Below are positions 33,344-43,273 of a stretch of 64,000 nucleotides of DNA, piece after piece. Origin of the DNA: JAIEPW01 sp964471915 (GTDB taxonomy: Bacteria; Acidobacteriota; Terriglobia; Bryobacterales; Bryobacteraceae); contig CAYYID010000014.1 of NCBI GenBank assembly GCA_964471915.1, positions 1 to 64,000 of the forward strand. The letters are read 5' to 3'. Every line of letters starts with the position of its first letter. Within the stretch, counting starts at the first letter, position 1. The position numbers and the translations under genes were made by a program. The notes below the pieces were generated by a model. It saw nothing but the letters and a program-made list of their open reading frames with translations, had not been told where the DNA came from and searched no databases.

Positions 33344-33868
33344 ATGCGCGTCCTCTCCCTGGCGGCGGCGAGCGATGAAGGCGGACCCGTGGAACGGTTG
33401 CTCGACTCGTCAGACTGGACCGAGCCGTTCGCTGGAACCGACAGATGGGTACCGCAGGACTCCGGCCGCAAAGTCGCCCTCGCTCGCTCTATCAGCGACA
33501 TCTTCTTCGAACGTCGCCCCGTGGCGCTCTGGATCACTTCCTGGGGTATCTGGCCAAGTTCCGAACACATGGACCTCTTCGACCAGTACCGAGCCGCGCA
33601 TAGTGAACGAAGGCCGCTCCACGAAGCTCCGATCCACTTGTTCGAGTCAGACACCGATCGAGACGCCCTGTTGAGCATCTTGAGCTTAGTGCTGTTCTTT
33701 GGATGGGACGCCGAGATCTTCACGTGGCAGCGGACGTCCCTGTCGGTGACGCTCAGCCACGATGCGTGGCTGTGCTTCCGGTGCGTCCCAGGCCAGAACC
33801 TCGAGAGCTATTTCAAGACCCACATCGAGCCGATGCTGATGCCGCGACCTACGTCGGGTGTTGGCTGA
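33344..33868 (+). CDS. Hypothetical protein
   Basis: 174 residues starting 10 bp after higA. Trp- and acidic-rich (PVALWITSWGIWPSSEHMDL, then IFTWQRTSLSVTLSHDAWLC); no signal peptide or known domain. The segment VLFFGWDAEIFTWQ suggests a soluble alpha/beta protein. It may be a third gene of the higBA transcript, and ends 15 bp before the convergent TonB receptor gene. Confidence 0.55.
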   Translation: MRVLSLAAASDEGGPVERLLDSSDWTEPFAGTDRWVPQDSGRKVALARSISDIFFERRPVALWITSWGIWPSSEHMDLFDQYRAAHSERRPLHEAPIHLFESDTDRDALLSILSLVLFFGWDAEIFTWQRTSLSVTLSHDAWLCFRCVPGQNLESYFKTHIEPMLMPRPTSGVG

Positions 33869-33883
33869 CGCCGAGACCGCGTC

Positions 33884-36800
33884 CTAGAACTGCAACCGCA
33901 GCGCCAACTGCGTCGACCTTGGACCCCCCACCGCGTACAGCGGGTTCAGTCCGCCATTCACGCCGCCCAGCCCCAAGCCGCGCCCGAACATCTGCGTCGA
34001 CTGCCCGAACAGCGGGTTCAGCAGGAACGGATCCGGCGAGCCGAAGTTCGGGTGGTTCAGCAGATTGAAGAACTCCGCGCGGAACTGGAGCTTCCAGCGC
34101 TCTCCGAACGTGAACGTCCGGCGCACGGTGAAGTCGATCTGGCGGAGCGGGAACGCGCGGGCGGCGTTGCGGCCCAGCGTGCCGTTGCGGGTCTGGCCGG
34201 ACGGGATCGAGAAGGCGGCGCGGTTCAGGGCACGGCCGCCGGGATACTGCGGACCTTCGAGATACAGGGGCGCGCCGGCCACGCGGTCCGGGCGGAAGTT
34301 GAACGTCGCGCCGTTGATGACGGCCCGCGAGAAAACGTCCACGGGGAAGGCGGTCTGGGCGCGGAACAGCGAATCGAGGCCCCAATCGCGCAGCAGGAAC
34401 GCTCCGGGGCCGCGCAGGTTCTTGCCGGGCAAGTCCCAACTGAAGGCGCCGCTCAGCACGTGCCGGACGTCGAAATCGGAGCTGGCGCGGTTGGCGCGCG
34501 GGCCGTCGGGCTCGGGCGGGTTGAAGGCGACGTTGTCCGACGAAGTGTCGATCGAATGGGCCCAGGCGTAGGAGACCATCACCTGGACGCCGCGGCGCAG
34601 GGACTGGCGGAACTGGGTCTGGAACGAATGGAAATCGGACGTGGCGTCGCTGCGGAGGACGCTGAAGCCGCGGAACAGCGCACCGGGCGTACCGGCCAGC
34701 GAATCGCGGCGCTGCAAGCGGCGGCCGTTGGCGCCGACGTAGGAAGTGGTCAGGACGCGTCCGCCGCCCAGGCCCTGGTCGATGGTGAAGTTGTGCTGCA
34801 GGGTCCGGGCGAGGCGGAAGCCGCCGGCGTAGACGGCGACGTCATCGTAGGGCGGCGTGGTGGAGATGGGCAGCGGCGCGGCCTGCGCCTCGGGCAGCGG
34901 GAACACGGTGCCGCCGAGCCGCCGCGTGCGCCGGTAGGGCGGATTCGAGGTCAGCGCCTGCAGGCCGCCGAGCGGCAGGTCGTAGAAAAGGCCGACGCCG
35001 CCGCGCAGGGTGGTCTCAAAGCCGCGCGTCTGGCGGAGCTGGTAGGAGACGCCGAAGCGCGGGGCGAAGGCGTTGCGCTGGACCGGGAACAGGTCGGCGC
35101 CGGGCTCCGACAGCCGCGCGGTCCGCGGATCGTCGGTGGTGGCGGTGTAGAGCGGCAGATTCGAGCCGCTGAGCGGCGGATTGAACTCCCAGCGGACCCC
35201 GAACGTGATGGTGAGCCGTGGTGACGGCCGGAACGAATCCTGCGCGTACAGCGAAAGATTGTGCAGCGATGCCTGGATGTTCTCGAAGGCGCTGACGATG
35301 GTGGTGGCGGTGCGGCCGTTCAGGATTCCGACGGGGCCCTGCAGGCCGACGAACACGCCGTACTGCTGGTACAGCGGCGCTTCGATATTCGGGCGCAGGA
35401 AGCGGTAGTCGCCGCCGAACTTGAACTGGTGGCGTCCGCGGACCAGCGTGAAGTTGTCGGTGATGTTCCACTGGCTCTGGGAGTTCGCCGCCTGCGCGCC
35501 GATGGCGAAGCCGCGCAGTCCCTGGGGCAGGATGCCGACGCTGCCGCTCGCCGGATTCGCGAACGACGGAAACAGCGTGGCGGCCGTAAAGGGCTTCGCG
35601 CCGCCCAGGTCGTCCATGGTGGAGTCGAAGACGCCGCGGTTGCGGCTCCAGTTGAAGCGGACCTCATTGATGGTCTGCGCCGAGAAGGTCTGCGTGGAGC
35701 CAAGGGTGACGGCGCGCGAGTCGCTGACGTTGGTGCTGATGCTGTTCAGGCTGAGGTCGTAGGACTGGACGGCGCCGCGGTAGCCGACCTCGGAGGGCGC
35801 TTCGACGAAGCGGCCCCACAGCGTGACGCGGTTCGTGAGCCGGTGGTCCACGCGGACGCTGGTGGAGTTGAGCGTGTAGGGGTTCGAGTAGGTGGCGGCG
35901 AAGCGGCCGAGGCCGCCGCCGAGGTCGCCCTGGTTGGGGACGGGATAGGCGTCCACCAGCGGGCGGTTCGCGGGCGAGGCCAGCGCGCGCGCGGCGAGCG
36001 TCGGATACGCATCGGTGGCGAACTGGGGCTGGCGCAGCCGCAGCCCTTCGTAGGCGACGAAGAAGAACGTCCGGTCCTTGCCGTTGTAGAGCTTCGGCAG
36101 CACCACGGGTCCGCCGAGCACGCCGCCGAAGTTGTTCTGGCGGATGGGCGGCTTCGCCAGGCGGTCGCGGTTGGCGAACCAGTCGTTGGCGTCGAGCACA
36201 TCGTTGCGGAAGAAGTTCGAGGCCGAGCCGTGCAGGTCGTTGGTGCCGGAGCGCGTGACGATGGAGATCTGGCCGCCGGGCGTGCGCCCGAACTCGGGCG
36301 CGAAGCTGGAGGTCTGCACCTGGAACTCCTGCATGGCGTCGACGGAGATGAGGCTGTTGGTGCCGCCGTTGGCCGTGAGGGCGGGCAGCGTGCCGTCGTA
36401 GCTGCCGGCGAGCGCCGGGGCGGCGGGCAGTCCGAAGTTGGCGCTGACCCCGTCGATGGTGAGGTAGTTGCTGGAGGTCCGCTGGCCGTTCACGGAGAAC
36501 TGGCCCGGGTTCCGCGCCGTGGCTTGCGTCTGGGTGACGCCGGGGGTGAGGGCGATCAGGTTCTGGAAGGTGCGGCCGTTCATCGGCAGGTTCTGCACGA
36601 ACACCTGGTCCACCACGGTGGCGACGGTGGCCGTTTCGGTGACGCCGGTCATGCGGTCCTCGACGGTGACGGCGTCGGTGCGCGGGCCGACCTTAAGGGT
36701 GACGCCGAGGCTGCGCCGGTCGCCGGTGTTGAGGATCAGTTGCTGGATCTCGGTGGCGGCGAAGCCGGCCTTCGCCACGCGGAGCCGGTACACGCCGGGC

Positions 36801-37003
36801 GGCAGGCTGCTCAGCACATACGCTCCGGCGGAGTCGGTTTGGGTTTGACGCTTGAAGCCGCTGGCGGGATCCTCGAGGAGCACGGCGGCTCCGGAGACAG
36901 CGGCGAGTTGCTCGTCGAGAACGTTGCCGCTGAGGCTGGCTTCGGGGGATTGCGCGAGAGCCAGGAGGGGAAGCAGAAGGAAAGAAAGCCGGAGATAACT
37001 CAT
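33884..37003 (-). CDS. Oar-like TonB-dependent receptor with N-terminal carboxypeptidase-regulatory domain
   Basis: 1039 residues; signal peptide MSYLRLSFLLLPLLALAQ. Residues about 20-105 are the carboxypeptidase-regulatory beta sandwich (SGNVLDEQLAAVSGAAVLLE), then a plug (LPMNGRTFQNLIALTPGV, SVNGQRTSSNYLTIDGV, FQVQTSSFAPEFGRTPGGQI) and a beta barrel ending in a C-terminal Phe (QLALRLQF), as required for BAM recognition. This class is greatly expanded in Acidobacteria and is thought to import large or complex substrates through TonB. No SusD or TonB partner is adjacent. Confidence 0.93.
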   Translation of the reverse strand: MSYLRLSFLLLPLLALAQSPEASLSGNVLDEQLAAVSGAAVLLEDPASGFKRQTQTDSAGAYVLSSLPPGVYRLRVAKAGFAATEIQQLILNTGDRRSLGVTLKVGPRTDAVTVEDRMTGVTETATVATVVDQVFVQNLPMNGRTFQNLIALTPGVTQTQATARNPGQFSVNGQRTSSNYLTIDGVSANFGLPAAPALAGSYDGTLPALTANGGTNSLISVDAMQEFQVQTSSFAPEFGRTPGGQISIVTRSGTNDLHGSASNFFRNDVLDANDWFANRDRLAKPPIRQNNFGGVLGGPVVLPKLYNGKDRTFFFVAYEGLRLRQPQFATDAYPTLAARALASPANRPLVDAYPVPNQGDLGGGLGRFAATYSNPYTLNSTSVRVDHRLTNRVTLWGRFVEAPSEVGYRGAVQSYDLSLNSISTNVSDSRAVTLGSTQTFSAQTINEVRFNWSRNRGVFDSTMDDLGGAKPFTAATLFPSFANPASGSVGILPQGLRGFAIGAQAANSQSQWNITDNFTLVRGRHQFKFGGDYRFLRPNIEAPLYQQYGVFVGLQGPVGILNGRTATTIVSAFENIQASLHNLSLYAQDSFRPSPRLTITFGVRWEFNPPLSGSNLPLYTATTDDPRTARLSEPGADLFPVQRNAFAPRFGVSYQLRQTRGFETTLRGGVGLFYDLPLGGLQALTSNPPYRRTRRLGGTVFPLPEAQAAPLPISTTPPYDDVAVYAGGFRLARTLQHNFTIDQGLGGGRVLTTSYVGANGRRLQRRDSLAGTPGALFRGFSVLRSDATSDFHSFQTQFRQSLRRGVQVMVSYAWAHSIDTSSDNVAFNPPEPDGPRANRASSDFDVRHVLSGAFSWDLPGKNLRGPGAFLLRDWGLDSLFRAQTAFPVDVFSRAVINGATFNFRPDRVAGAPLYLEGPQYPGGRALNRAAFSIPSGQTRNGTLGRNAARAFPLRQIDFTVRRTFTFGERWKLQFRAEFFNLLNHPNFGSPDPFLLNPLFGQSTQMFGRGLGLGGVNGGLNPLYAVGGPRSTQLALRLQF

Positions 37004-37202
37004 GGGATTACGAGACCACTGCAGATCATGATCCTACAGCGCCACGGCGCGCTGCAAGTGATTTGCAACTACTCGCGCCCTCGGGCTGTGGAAGCAATCC
37101 TCGAGGCTGCCAGCAAACAACTTAGATTCAATAACATGAAGTCCTCTTCGAACATCTCGCGGCCGCCAGGCTGGTTTTCGGCAATAATGGAGGCAGGCAG
37201 CC

Positions 37203-37466
37203 ATGAACATCGCCATTGAGCTTCCCGAGGACATTGCCCGCCAATTGCTCTCCAGCTGGCCGGACATGCCGCGCCGCACTCTGGAAGCGGTGGCCATCGA
37301 GGGCTACCGGAGCGGGGCGCTCAGCCAGGGTCAGGTAGGGCGGCTGCTCGATCTGAATTTCTGGGAGACCGAGGCTTTTCTGAAGGAGAAGCGGGCCTTC
37401 CTGCTCTACTCCGAGTCCGACCTGGAACAGGACCACTCCCGGCTGCGCGAAGCGTTGGGTGAATGA
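37203..37466 (+). CDS. UPF0175-family antitoxin
   Basis: 87 residues with GGAGG upstream. Family pattern: MNIAIELPEDIARQLLS, TLEAVAIEGYRSGALSQGQV, LNFWETEAFLKEKRAFLLYS. UPF0175 proteins pair with DUF3368 PIN-like proteins, and here such a gene starts by ATGA overlap. The antitoxin is intact although its partner is frameshifted. Confidence 0.87.
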   Translation: MNIAIELPEDIARQLLSSWPDMPRRTLEAVAIEGYRSGALSQGQVGRLLDLNFWETEAFLKEKRAFLLYSESDLEQDHSRLREALGE

Positions 37467-37931
37467 TCGTCGTAGCCGACACCTCGCCGATCAGCTACTT
37501 GGCGCTGATCGGGCAAGCGGATCTGCTTCGAACGTTTTGGGGAAGTCCAGGTGCCGCCAGCCGTCCTCTCAGAGCTGTCACATCCGGGAGCGCCGCCCGA
37601 GGTGCAGCGCCTGTTGCACCCGCTGCCGGACTGGATTCGGGAGACGGCCGTTCCAGACACGCTCGCCGGCCTCGAGAATCTGGACCCCGGCGAGCGGCAA
37701 GCCCTCCAACTCGCGTGTGCGCTCGGTGCCGACTTGGTTCTTATCGATGAGTCGCGGGGGCGGATGGCAGCCGAGAAACTGGGACTCGCCGTCGTCGGCA
37801 CGATTGGGATCCTCGAGAGGGCCGCTCGTAAGGGACTGCTGGATGGCGCGGCCGCGGCCGCCCGTCTCGGTGCGACCACCTTCAGGGCTTCGCCAAAGCT
37901 CCTGGCGCGGCTGCACGTGCCGAAACCCTGA
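37463..37931 (+). pseudogene. DUF3368 PIN-like toxin, frameshifted
   Basis: The first part (MIVVADTSPISYLALIGQAD, LLRT) carries the catalytic-aspartate DTSP motif of PIN domains. The frame then shifts within ACGTTTTGGGGAAG (37532-37544), and the rest (FGEVQVPPAVLSELSHPGAP through the DPGERQALQLACALGADLVL and IDESRGRMAAEKLG segments) continues in another frame to 37931. One extra base, or two missing bases, in the T4G4 run accounts for it. Either an inactivated toxin or a homopolymer error. Confidence 0.8.
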
Positions 37932-38121
37932 CTGCGGCCGTCCCCCCTGCGCAGTCGCGTTAAGAACATCAACACTGTAAACAAGATAGCTCTCCGAACC
38001 TGATTTCGGACTCTTTCTGTCCGCTTTCCGGGTTACAACTCCTTACGATATAGGGACTTGCGCCGTATTACCTGCCCCGGCATACTTGTCTGCGACACAT
38101 CCGGTGTCACTGAGGGGATTC

Positions 38122-39357
<1,236 letters not shown>

Positions 39358-39386
39358 AGCGAAGAGGTTGGTTCTCCCAGAGCCTG

Positions 39387-39428
39387 CGGCGGCGGGGATC
39401 TTCGGATCCCGCCGCCGTCGGTGTTTTT
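39387..39428 (+). terminator. Rho-independent terminator with TTCG tetraloop
   Basis: CGGCGGCGGGGATC (39387-39400), loop TTCG, GATCCCGCCGCCG (39405-39417) with a single bulged base, then a TTTTT run (39424-39428). Ends the cytochrome transcript, and could also act near the convergent XRE gene. Confidence 0.85.
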
Positions 39429-39435
39429 GGGGCGC

Positions 39436-39753
39436 TTAGGGGCGGTGGATCGCGGCAATCGCGAGGCGCGGTTCGTGCTGGAGGATGCGCAGCAGCGCCG
39501 CGGCGGGTCCCGCCGGGCGCCGCCGTTGCTGCTCCCAGTTCTGGACGGTCTTGATGCTGACGCCGATGAGCGTTGCGAACTCGGACTGGGAGAGGTTGGT
39601 GCGCTCCCGGATCGCGCGGACGCTGGCGGGGCCGGTCTGGAAGCGGCGCGAGGGCTTGGTTTCGCCGCGCAGGATGGCGCCGCCTTCGCGGACGCTGGCC
39701 AGCAGGTCCTGAAACATCGCGTTGTCGAGGCCGCTATCCTTGGTCTTCTTCAT
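39436..39753 (-). CDS. XRE-family antitoxin (NadS/HigA-like)
   Basis: 105 residues from ATG 39753, with GGAGGA 8 nt upstream on the minus strand. The HTH is VRAIRERTNLSQSEFATLIG, then VSIKTVQNWEQQRRRPAGPA. The N-terminal MKKTKDSGLDNAMFQDLLAS probably contacts the toxin. Its start lies inside the upstream toxin gene (20-bp overlap). Confidence 0.88.
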   Translation of the reverse strand: MKKTKDSGLDNAMFQDLLASVREGGAILRGETKPSRRFQTGPASVRAIRERTNLSQSEFATLIGVSIKTVQNWEQQRRRPAGPAAALLRILQHEPRLAIAAIHRP

Positions 39754-40069
39754 CACCGAACTCCTCCTTCACCAGCCGCGCAAGTTGGGTGGCCTGCCGG
39801 GGCGTCAGATCCGCCGCGACGTTCTTGGAATAGGCGAAGAGCAACAGGATCCGCTCGCTCCGGACTCTCCAGTAGTAGATCACGCGCACGCCGCCGCTCT
39901 TTCCCCGGGATCCGGCACGCACGCGGGCTTTACGGATGCCGCCACCGCCCCGCAGCAGTGGCCCCATGGCCGGGTTGGCCGCCAGAGCCACCTGGAAGCG
40001 CGAATACTCTTCGTCCTCCAATAGACCCACGATCTGCCGCGTGAACACGGAGGTCTCCAGGAACTCCAC
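39734..40069 (-). CDS. RelE-superfamily toxin (NadT-like)
   Basis: 111 residues: MEFLETSVFTRQIVGLLEDEE, then LRGGGGIRKARVRAGSRGKS, GVRVIYYWRV and ILLLFAYSKN, the usual strand order of this RelE branch. Toxin precedes antitoxin. The gene starts 92 bp from the divergent acyl-CoA ligase. Confidence 0.88.
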   Translation of the reverse strand: MEFLETSVFTRQIVGLLEDEEYSRFQVALAANPAMGPLLRGGGGIRKARVRAGSRGKSGGVRVIYYWRVRSERILLLFAYSKNVAADLTPRQATQLARLVKEEFGDEEDQG

Positions 40070-40148
40070 CGGAACCAGTATACGCCAATGGCGGATACCC
40101 CGGCAGCACGCCGCGCCACCCCGCGTGCGCCGAGCCCGCGAAATCCAA

Positions 40149-40154
40149 TAAAAT
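40149..40154 (+). promoter_or_regulatory. -10 box TAAAAT placing a leaderless start at 40162
   Basis: TAAAAT ends 7 nt before the ATG of the acyl-CoA ligase. No Shine-Dalgarno sequence is present, so transcription would begin at or next to the start codon. Confidence 0.45.
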
Positions 40155-40161
40155 CCTTGCG

Positions 40162-41802
40162 ATGCTCTCTTTGATCCAGGACCGTCCGCTGCTCATCTCG
40201 AGCCTGATCGAATTCGCCGGCGACTACCACGGCGACCGCGAAGTGGTCACCCAAACCGTCGAGGGACCCCGCCACCGCACCAACTATCGCGAGCTGCGCG
40301 CGCGCGCCAAGCGCGTCGCCAACGGTCTGCACGGCCTGGGGGTCAAGCTCGGCGACCGCGTCGGCACGCTGGCCTGGAACACCTACCGGCACATGGAGCT
40401 CTACTACGGCGTCTCCGGCATGGGCGCCGTGCTCCACACCATCAACCCGCGGCTGTTCCCGGAACAGATCGAGTACATCGCCAACCACGCCGAGGATAAG
40501 ATCCTGTTCTTCGACCTGACCTTCCACGGCCTGGTGGAGAAGCTGGCGCCGCAACTCCGTACCGTGGAGACGTACGTCATCCTGACGGACCGCGCGCACG
40601 TGCCGGCCGGGAGCTCGATTCCGGGGCTGCTCTGCTACGAGGACTGGCTGGCCGCGCAAAGCCCCGAGTACACCTGGCCGGAGTTCGACGAACGCACGGC
40701 CTCGTCGCTGTGTTACACCTCGGGCACGACGGGGAACCCCAAGGGCGTACTGTACGGGCACCGCTCCACCGTGCTGCACTCCTACGCCGTGTGCATGCGC
40801 GACGCGATCTCGCTGGGTAACCAGGACAGCGTGCTGGTGATCGTGCCGCTGTTCCACGCCAACGCCTGGGGCGTCCCCTACGGCGCGGCGATGTGCGGGG
40901 CGAAGCTGGTGCTGCCGGGGCCGCATCTGGACGGCAAGAGCGTGTATTCCATGCTCGCCGAGGAGGAATGCAACCTGTCACTCGGGGTGCCCACGGTCTG
41001 GCTGAACTTCTTCGCGTATCTGGACCAGAATAAGGACATTGACCGGACGCGGGTGAAGCTGGATCGCGTAGTGATCGGCGGGTCCGCCGCGCCGCGGGCG
41101 ATGATCGAGCGGTTCGCGCGCGAGTTCCGCGCGTTCGTGATCCACGCCTGGGGCATGACCGAGATGTCGCCGCTGGGCACCATCGGCACGATGCTCGCCA
41201 AGCACGCCAAGCGGACGCTGGACGAGCAGTTCGACTACCAGGCCAAGCAGGGCCACGCCCTCTACGGGGTGGATCTGAAGATCGAGGACGACAACGGGAA
41301 CCGCGTGCCGCGCGACGGCAAGACGTCCGGGAACCTGAAGGTCCGCGGACCGTGGATCACCAACGGGTACTTCAAGGGCGAGGGCGGCAACATCCTCGAC
41401 CAGGAAGGATTCTTCACGACGGGCGACGTCGCCACGCTGGATGAGGACGGGTACCTGCAGATCACGGACCGGGCGAAGGACGTGATCAAGTCGGGCGGCG
41501 AGTGGATCTCATCGATCGATCTGGAGAACGCCGCGGTGGGGCATCCCGGGATCCAAGAGGCCGCGGTGATCGGCATCCCGCACCCGAAGTGGGCAGAGCG
41601 GCCGCTGCTGCTGGTGGTGCCGAAGCCGGGCGTCGACCTCACCCGGGAATCCGTGATGGAGTTTCTGGAGAGCCGCGTGGTGAAGTGGTGGCTGCCCGAC
41701 GATGTGGTGTTCGTAACAGAGCTGCCGCACACGGCCACGGGAAAGCTGCTGAAGACGAAGCTGCGGGAACAGTTCAAGGACTACGCGCTGCCCGCGTCTT
41801 AG
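40162..41802 (+). CDS. Long-chain fatty acid-CoA ligase-like AMP-dependent synthetase
   Basis: 546 residues. ANL-family motifs: A3 CYTSGTTGNPKGVLYGH, A5 HAWGMTEMSPLGT, A7 TGDVATLDEDGYLQITDRAKD, A8 with SGGEWISSIDLENA and the C-terminal catalytic lysine near TATGKLLKTKL. The sequence resembles medium/long-chain acyl-CoA ligases of the FadD-like AlkK branch (VIVPLFHANAWGVPY). It activates a fatty acid to acyl-CoA through an acyl-adenylate. Monocistronic; fliM follows. Confidence 0.92.
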   Translation: MLSLIQDRPLLISSLIEFAGDYHGDREVVTQTVEGPRHRTNYRELRARAKRVANGLHGLGVKLGDRVGTLAWNTYRHMELYYGVSGMGAVLHTINPRLFPEQIEYIANHAEDKILFFDLTFHGLVEKLAPQLRTVETYVILTDRAHVPAGSSIPGLLCYEDWLAAQSPEYTWPEFDERTASSLCYTSGTTGNPKGVLYGHRSTVLHSYAVCMRDAISLGNQDSVLVIVPLFHANAWGVPYGAAMCGAKLVLPGPHLDGKSVYSMLAEEECNLSLGVPTVWLNFFAYLDQNKDIDRTRVKLDRVVIGGSAAPRAMIERFAREFRAFVIHAWGMTEMSPLGTIGTMLAKHAKRTLDEQFDYQAKQGHALYGVDLKIEDDNGNRVPRDGKTSGNLKVRGPWITNGYFKGEGGNILDQEGFFTTGDVATLDEDGYLQITDRAKDVIKSGGEWISSIDLENAAVGHPGIQEAAVIGIPHPKWAERPLLLVVPKPGVDLTRESVMEFLESRVVKWWLPDDVVFVTELPHTATGKLLKTKLREQFKDYALPAS

Positions 41803-41879
41803 ACTTGGCGTAATCGGGCTAGGGAGAATCCGCCCGCACCCGGGAGTCTGCCGCCGCCGATGGAAGTGGGCGGAGGGCT

Positions 41880-42836
41880 ATGGCCGACCGGGTACTTTCC
41901 CAGGAAGAGATCGACAGCGTCTTTCGGAAGCTCAAGGACACGCCCGAGGAGACCCACCGCGCCCAGCCGTACGACTTCCGGCGGCCGGACCGGATCGCCA
42001 AGGACCAGTTGCGGGCGATCCACCTGCTGCACGAGAACTTCTCGCGCAGCCTGGCGTCCAGCCTGTCGGCGTACCTGCGCGCCTACGTGGTGGTGAACCT
42101 GGTGTCGGTGGAGCAGATGTCGTTCCTCGAGTTCACGCAGTGCCTGCCCTCGCCGACTTGCATGATCGCGCTGGGCTTGAGCCCCTACGACGGCAGCGCG
42201 GTGGTGGAACTGAACCCGTCGCTGGTGTTCCCGATCCTGGAGATGCTGCTCGGCGGCACCGGCAAGACCTCGGCGAAGATCACGCGGGAGACGACGGAGA
42301 TCGAGCAGAGCATCCTGGAGGGCCTGTTCCGGATCGTACTGAACGACCTGCGGCAGGCTTGGGCGCAGGTGGCGACGCTGGGATTCACCATCGACAGCCA
42401 CGAAACCGAGCCGCAGTTGCTGCAGGTGCTATCGCCGAACGAAGCGGTGGTGGCGGTGAGCATCGAAGTGCGGGTGGGTGAAACGTCGGGGATGATGAAC
42501 ATCGGGATCCCGGCGATCGTGGTGAAGATGCTGCGGCAGCGCTTCGACCAGCAGTGGAGCACCCGGCGGTCCCACGTCACGGAAGACAACCAGGCGCGGA
42601 TGCTCAAGATCGTGCAGAACGCGGAGGCGCAGCTCGACGCGCGGCTGGACGGCGCGCCGGTGACCATGGAGGCGCTGCTGGATCTGGAGCCGGGCGACAT
42701 CCTGCTGCTCGATTTTCCGACGTCGCGTCCCGTGGACCTGACGGTGAATGGCAAGCTGAAGTGGCGCGGGGAGATGGTGGCGGCGGGCAGCAAGCGGGCG
42801 GTCGCCATCGAGTACCGGCACGACAGAACCAGCTAA
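41880..42836 (+). CDS. fliM: Flagellar motor switch protein FliM
   Basis: 318 residues. The N-terminal CheY-binding peptide is conserved (VLSQEEIDSVFRKL), then the CheC-like middle domain with LGLSPYDGSAVVELNPSLVF, LEMLLGGTGK and MMNIGIPAIVVKML, and the C-terminal SpoA domain that binds FliN (LEPGDILLLDFPTSRPVDLT). It forms part of the C-ring that sets rotation direction. No other flagellar gene is in the window, so fliM is solitary here. Confidence 0.95.
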   Translation: MADRVLSQEEIDSVFRKLKDTPEETHRAQPYDFRRPDRIAKDQLRAIHLLHENFSRSLASSLSAYLRAYVVVNLVSVEQMSFLEFTQCLPSPTCMIALGLSPYDGSAVVELNPSLVFPILEMLLGGTGKTSAKITRETTEIEQSILEGLFRIVLNDLRQAWAQVATLGFTIDSHETEPQLLQVLSPNEAVVAVSIEVRVGETSGMMNIGIPAIVVKMLRQRFDQQWSTRRSHVTEDNQARMLKIVQNAEAQLDARLDGAPVTMEALLDLEPGDILLLDFPTSRPVDLTVNGKLKWRGEMVAAGSKRAVAIEYRHDRTS

Positions 42837-42841
42837 GTTCT

Positions 42842-43273
42842 TCAGGCAGCCCGCCGCAGCAGCCACAGCAGGAGCAGCGCGCGGGCCGTCCACGCCCCCG
42901 TGCGGAGCCAGTTGCTGGTCACCAGCCGGCTCCAGGCCGCCGGGTCGAAACCCGCGCCCAGGCGGTCGTGCGCCGGGATCTGAAGCAGCGCGGTCGATAG
43001 CCAGAGCAGCACTGCCAGGCCGAACCCGGTCCACAGCCAGGCCGCGGGCAGGCGCGCCGGCGGATTCCAGGCCAGCAGAAACGCCGTTACCAGCTCCACC
43101 AGCATGGGCGGCGCCACCACCCAGGTGGTCCGCGCCTGATGGGCCGCCTGGTAGGCGCGATAGCCGTCGCTGCCGACCTGCGCGAACAGCGGGTAATGAA
43201 CCACCTGGACGAACCAGATCAGCCCGGTCATGAACCAGGTGGCGGCGGCGTTCGCGAGCAACAGCCCGCTCAA
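42842..43273 (-). CDS. Four-helix membrane protein of unknown function
   Basis: 143 residues if it starts at the TTG that overlaps the acs stop (TTGA), or 129 from ATG 43231. Four hydrophobic segments; the first holds the motif WFVQVVHYPLF, and the loop after it has HQARTTWVVAPPM. The overlap with acs suggests translational coupling, so a link with acetate metabolism or transport is possible but unproven. Confidence 0.7.
   Translation of the reverse strand: MSGLLLANAAATWFMTGLIWFVQVVHYPLFAQVGSDGYRAYQAAHQARTTWVVAPPMLVELVTAFLLAWNPPARLPAAWLWTGFGLAVLLWLSTALLQIPAHDRLGAGFDPAAWSRLVTSNWLRTGAWTARALLLLWLLRRAA

Noticed and set aside
33344..33868. Immunity or toxin-immunity function for the gene after higBA
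   Set aside because: Nothing in the sequence supports it beyond position.
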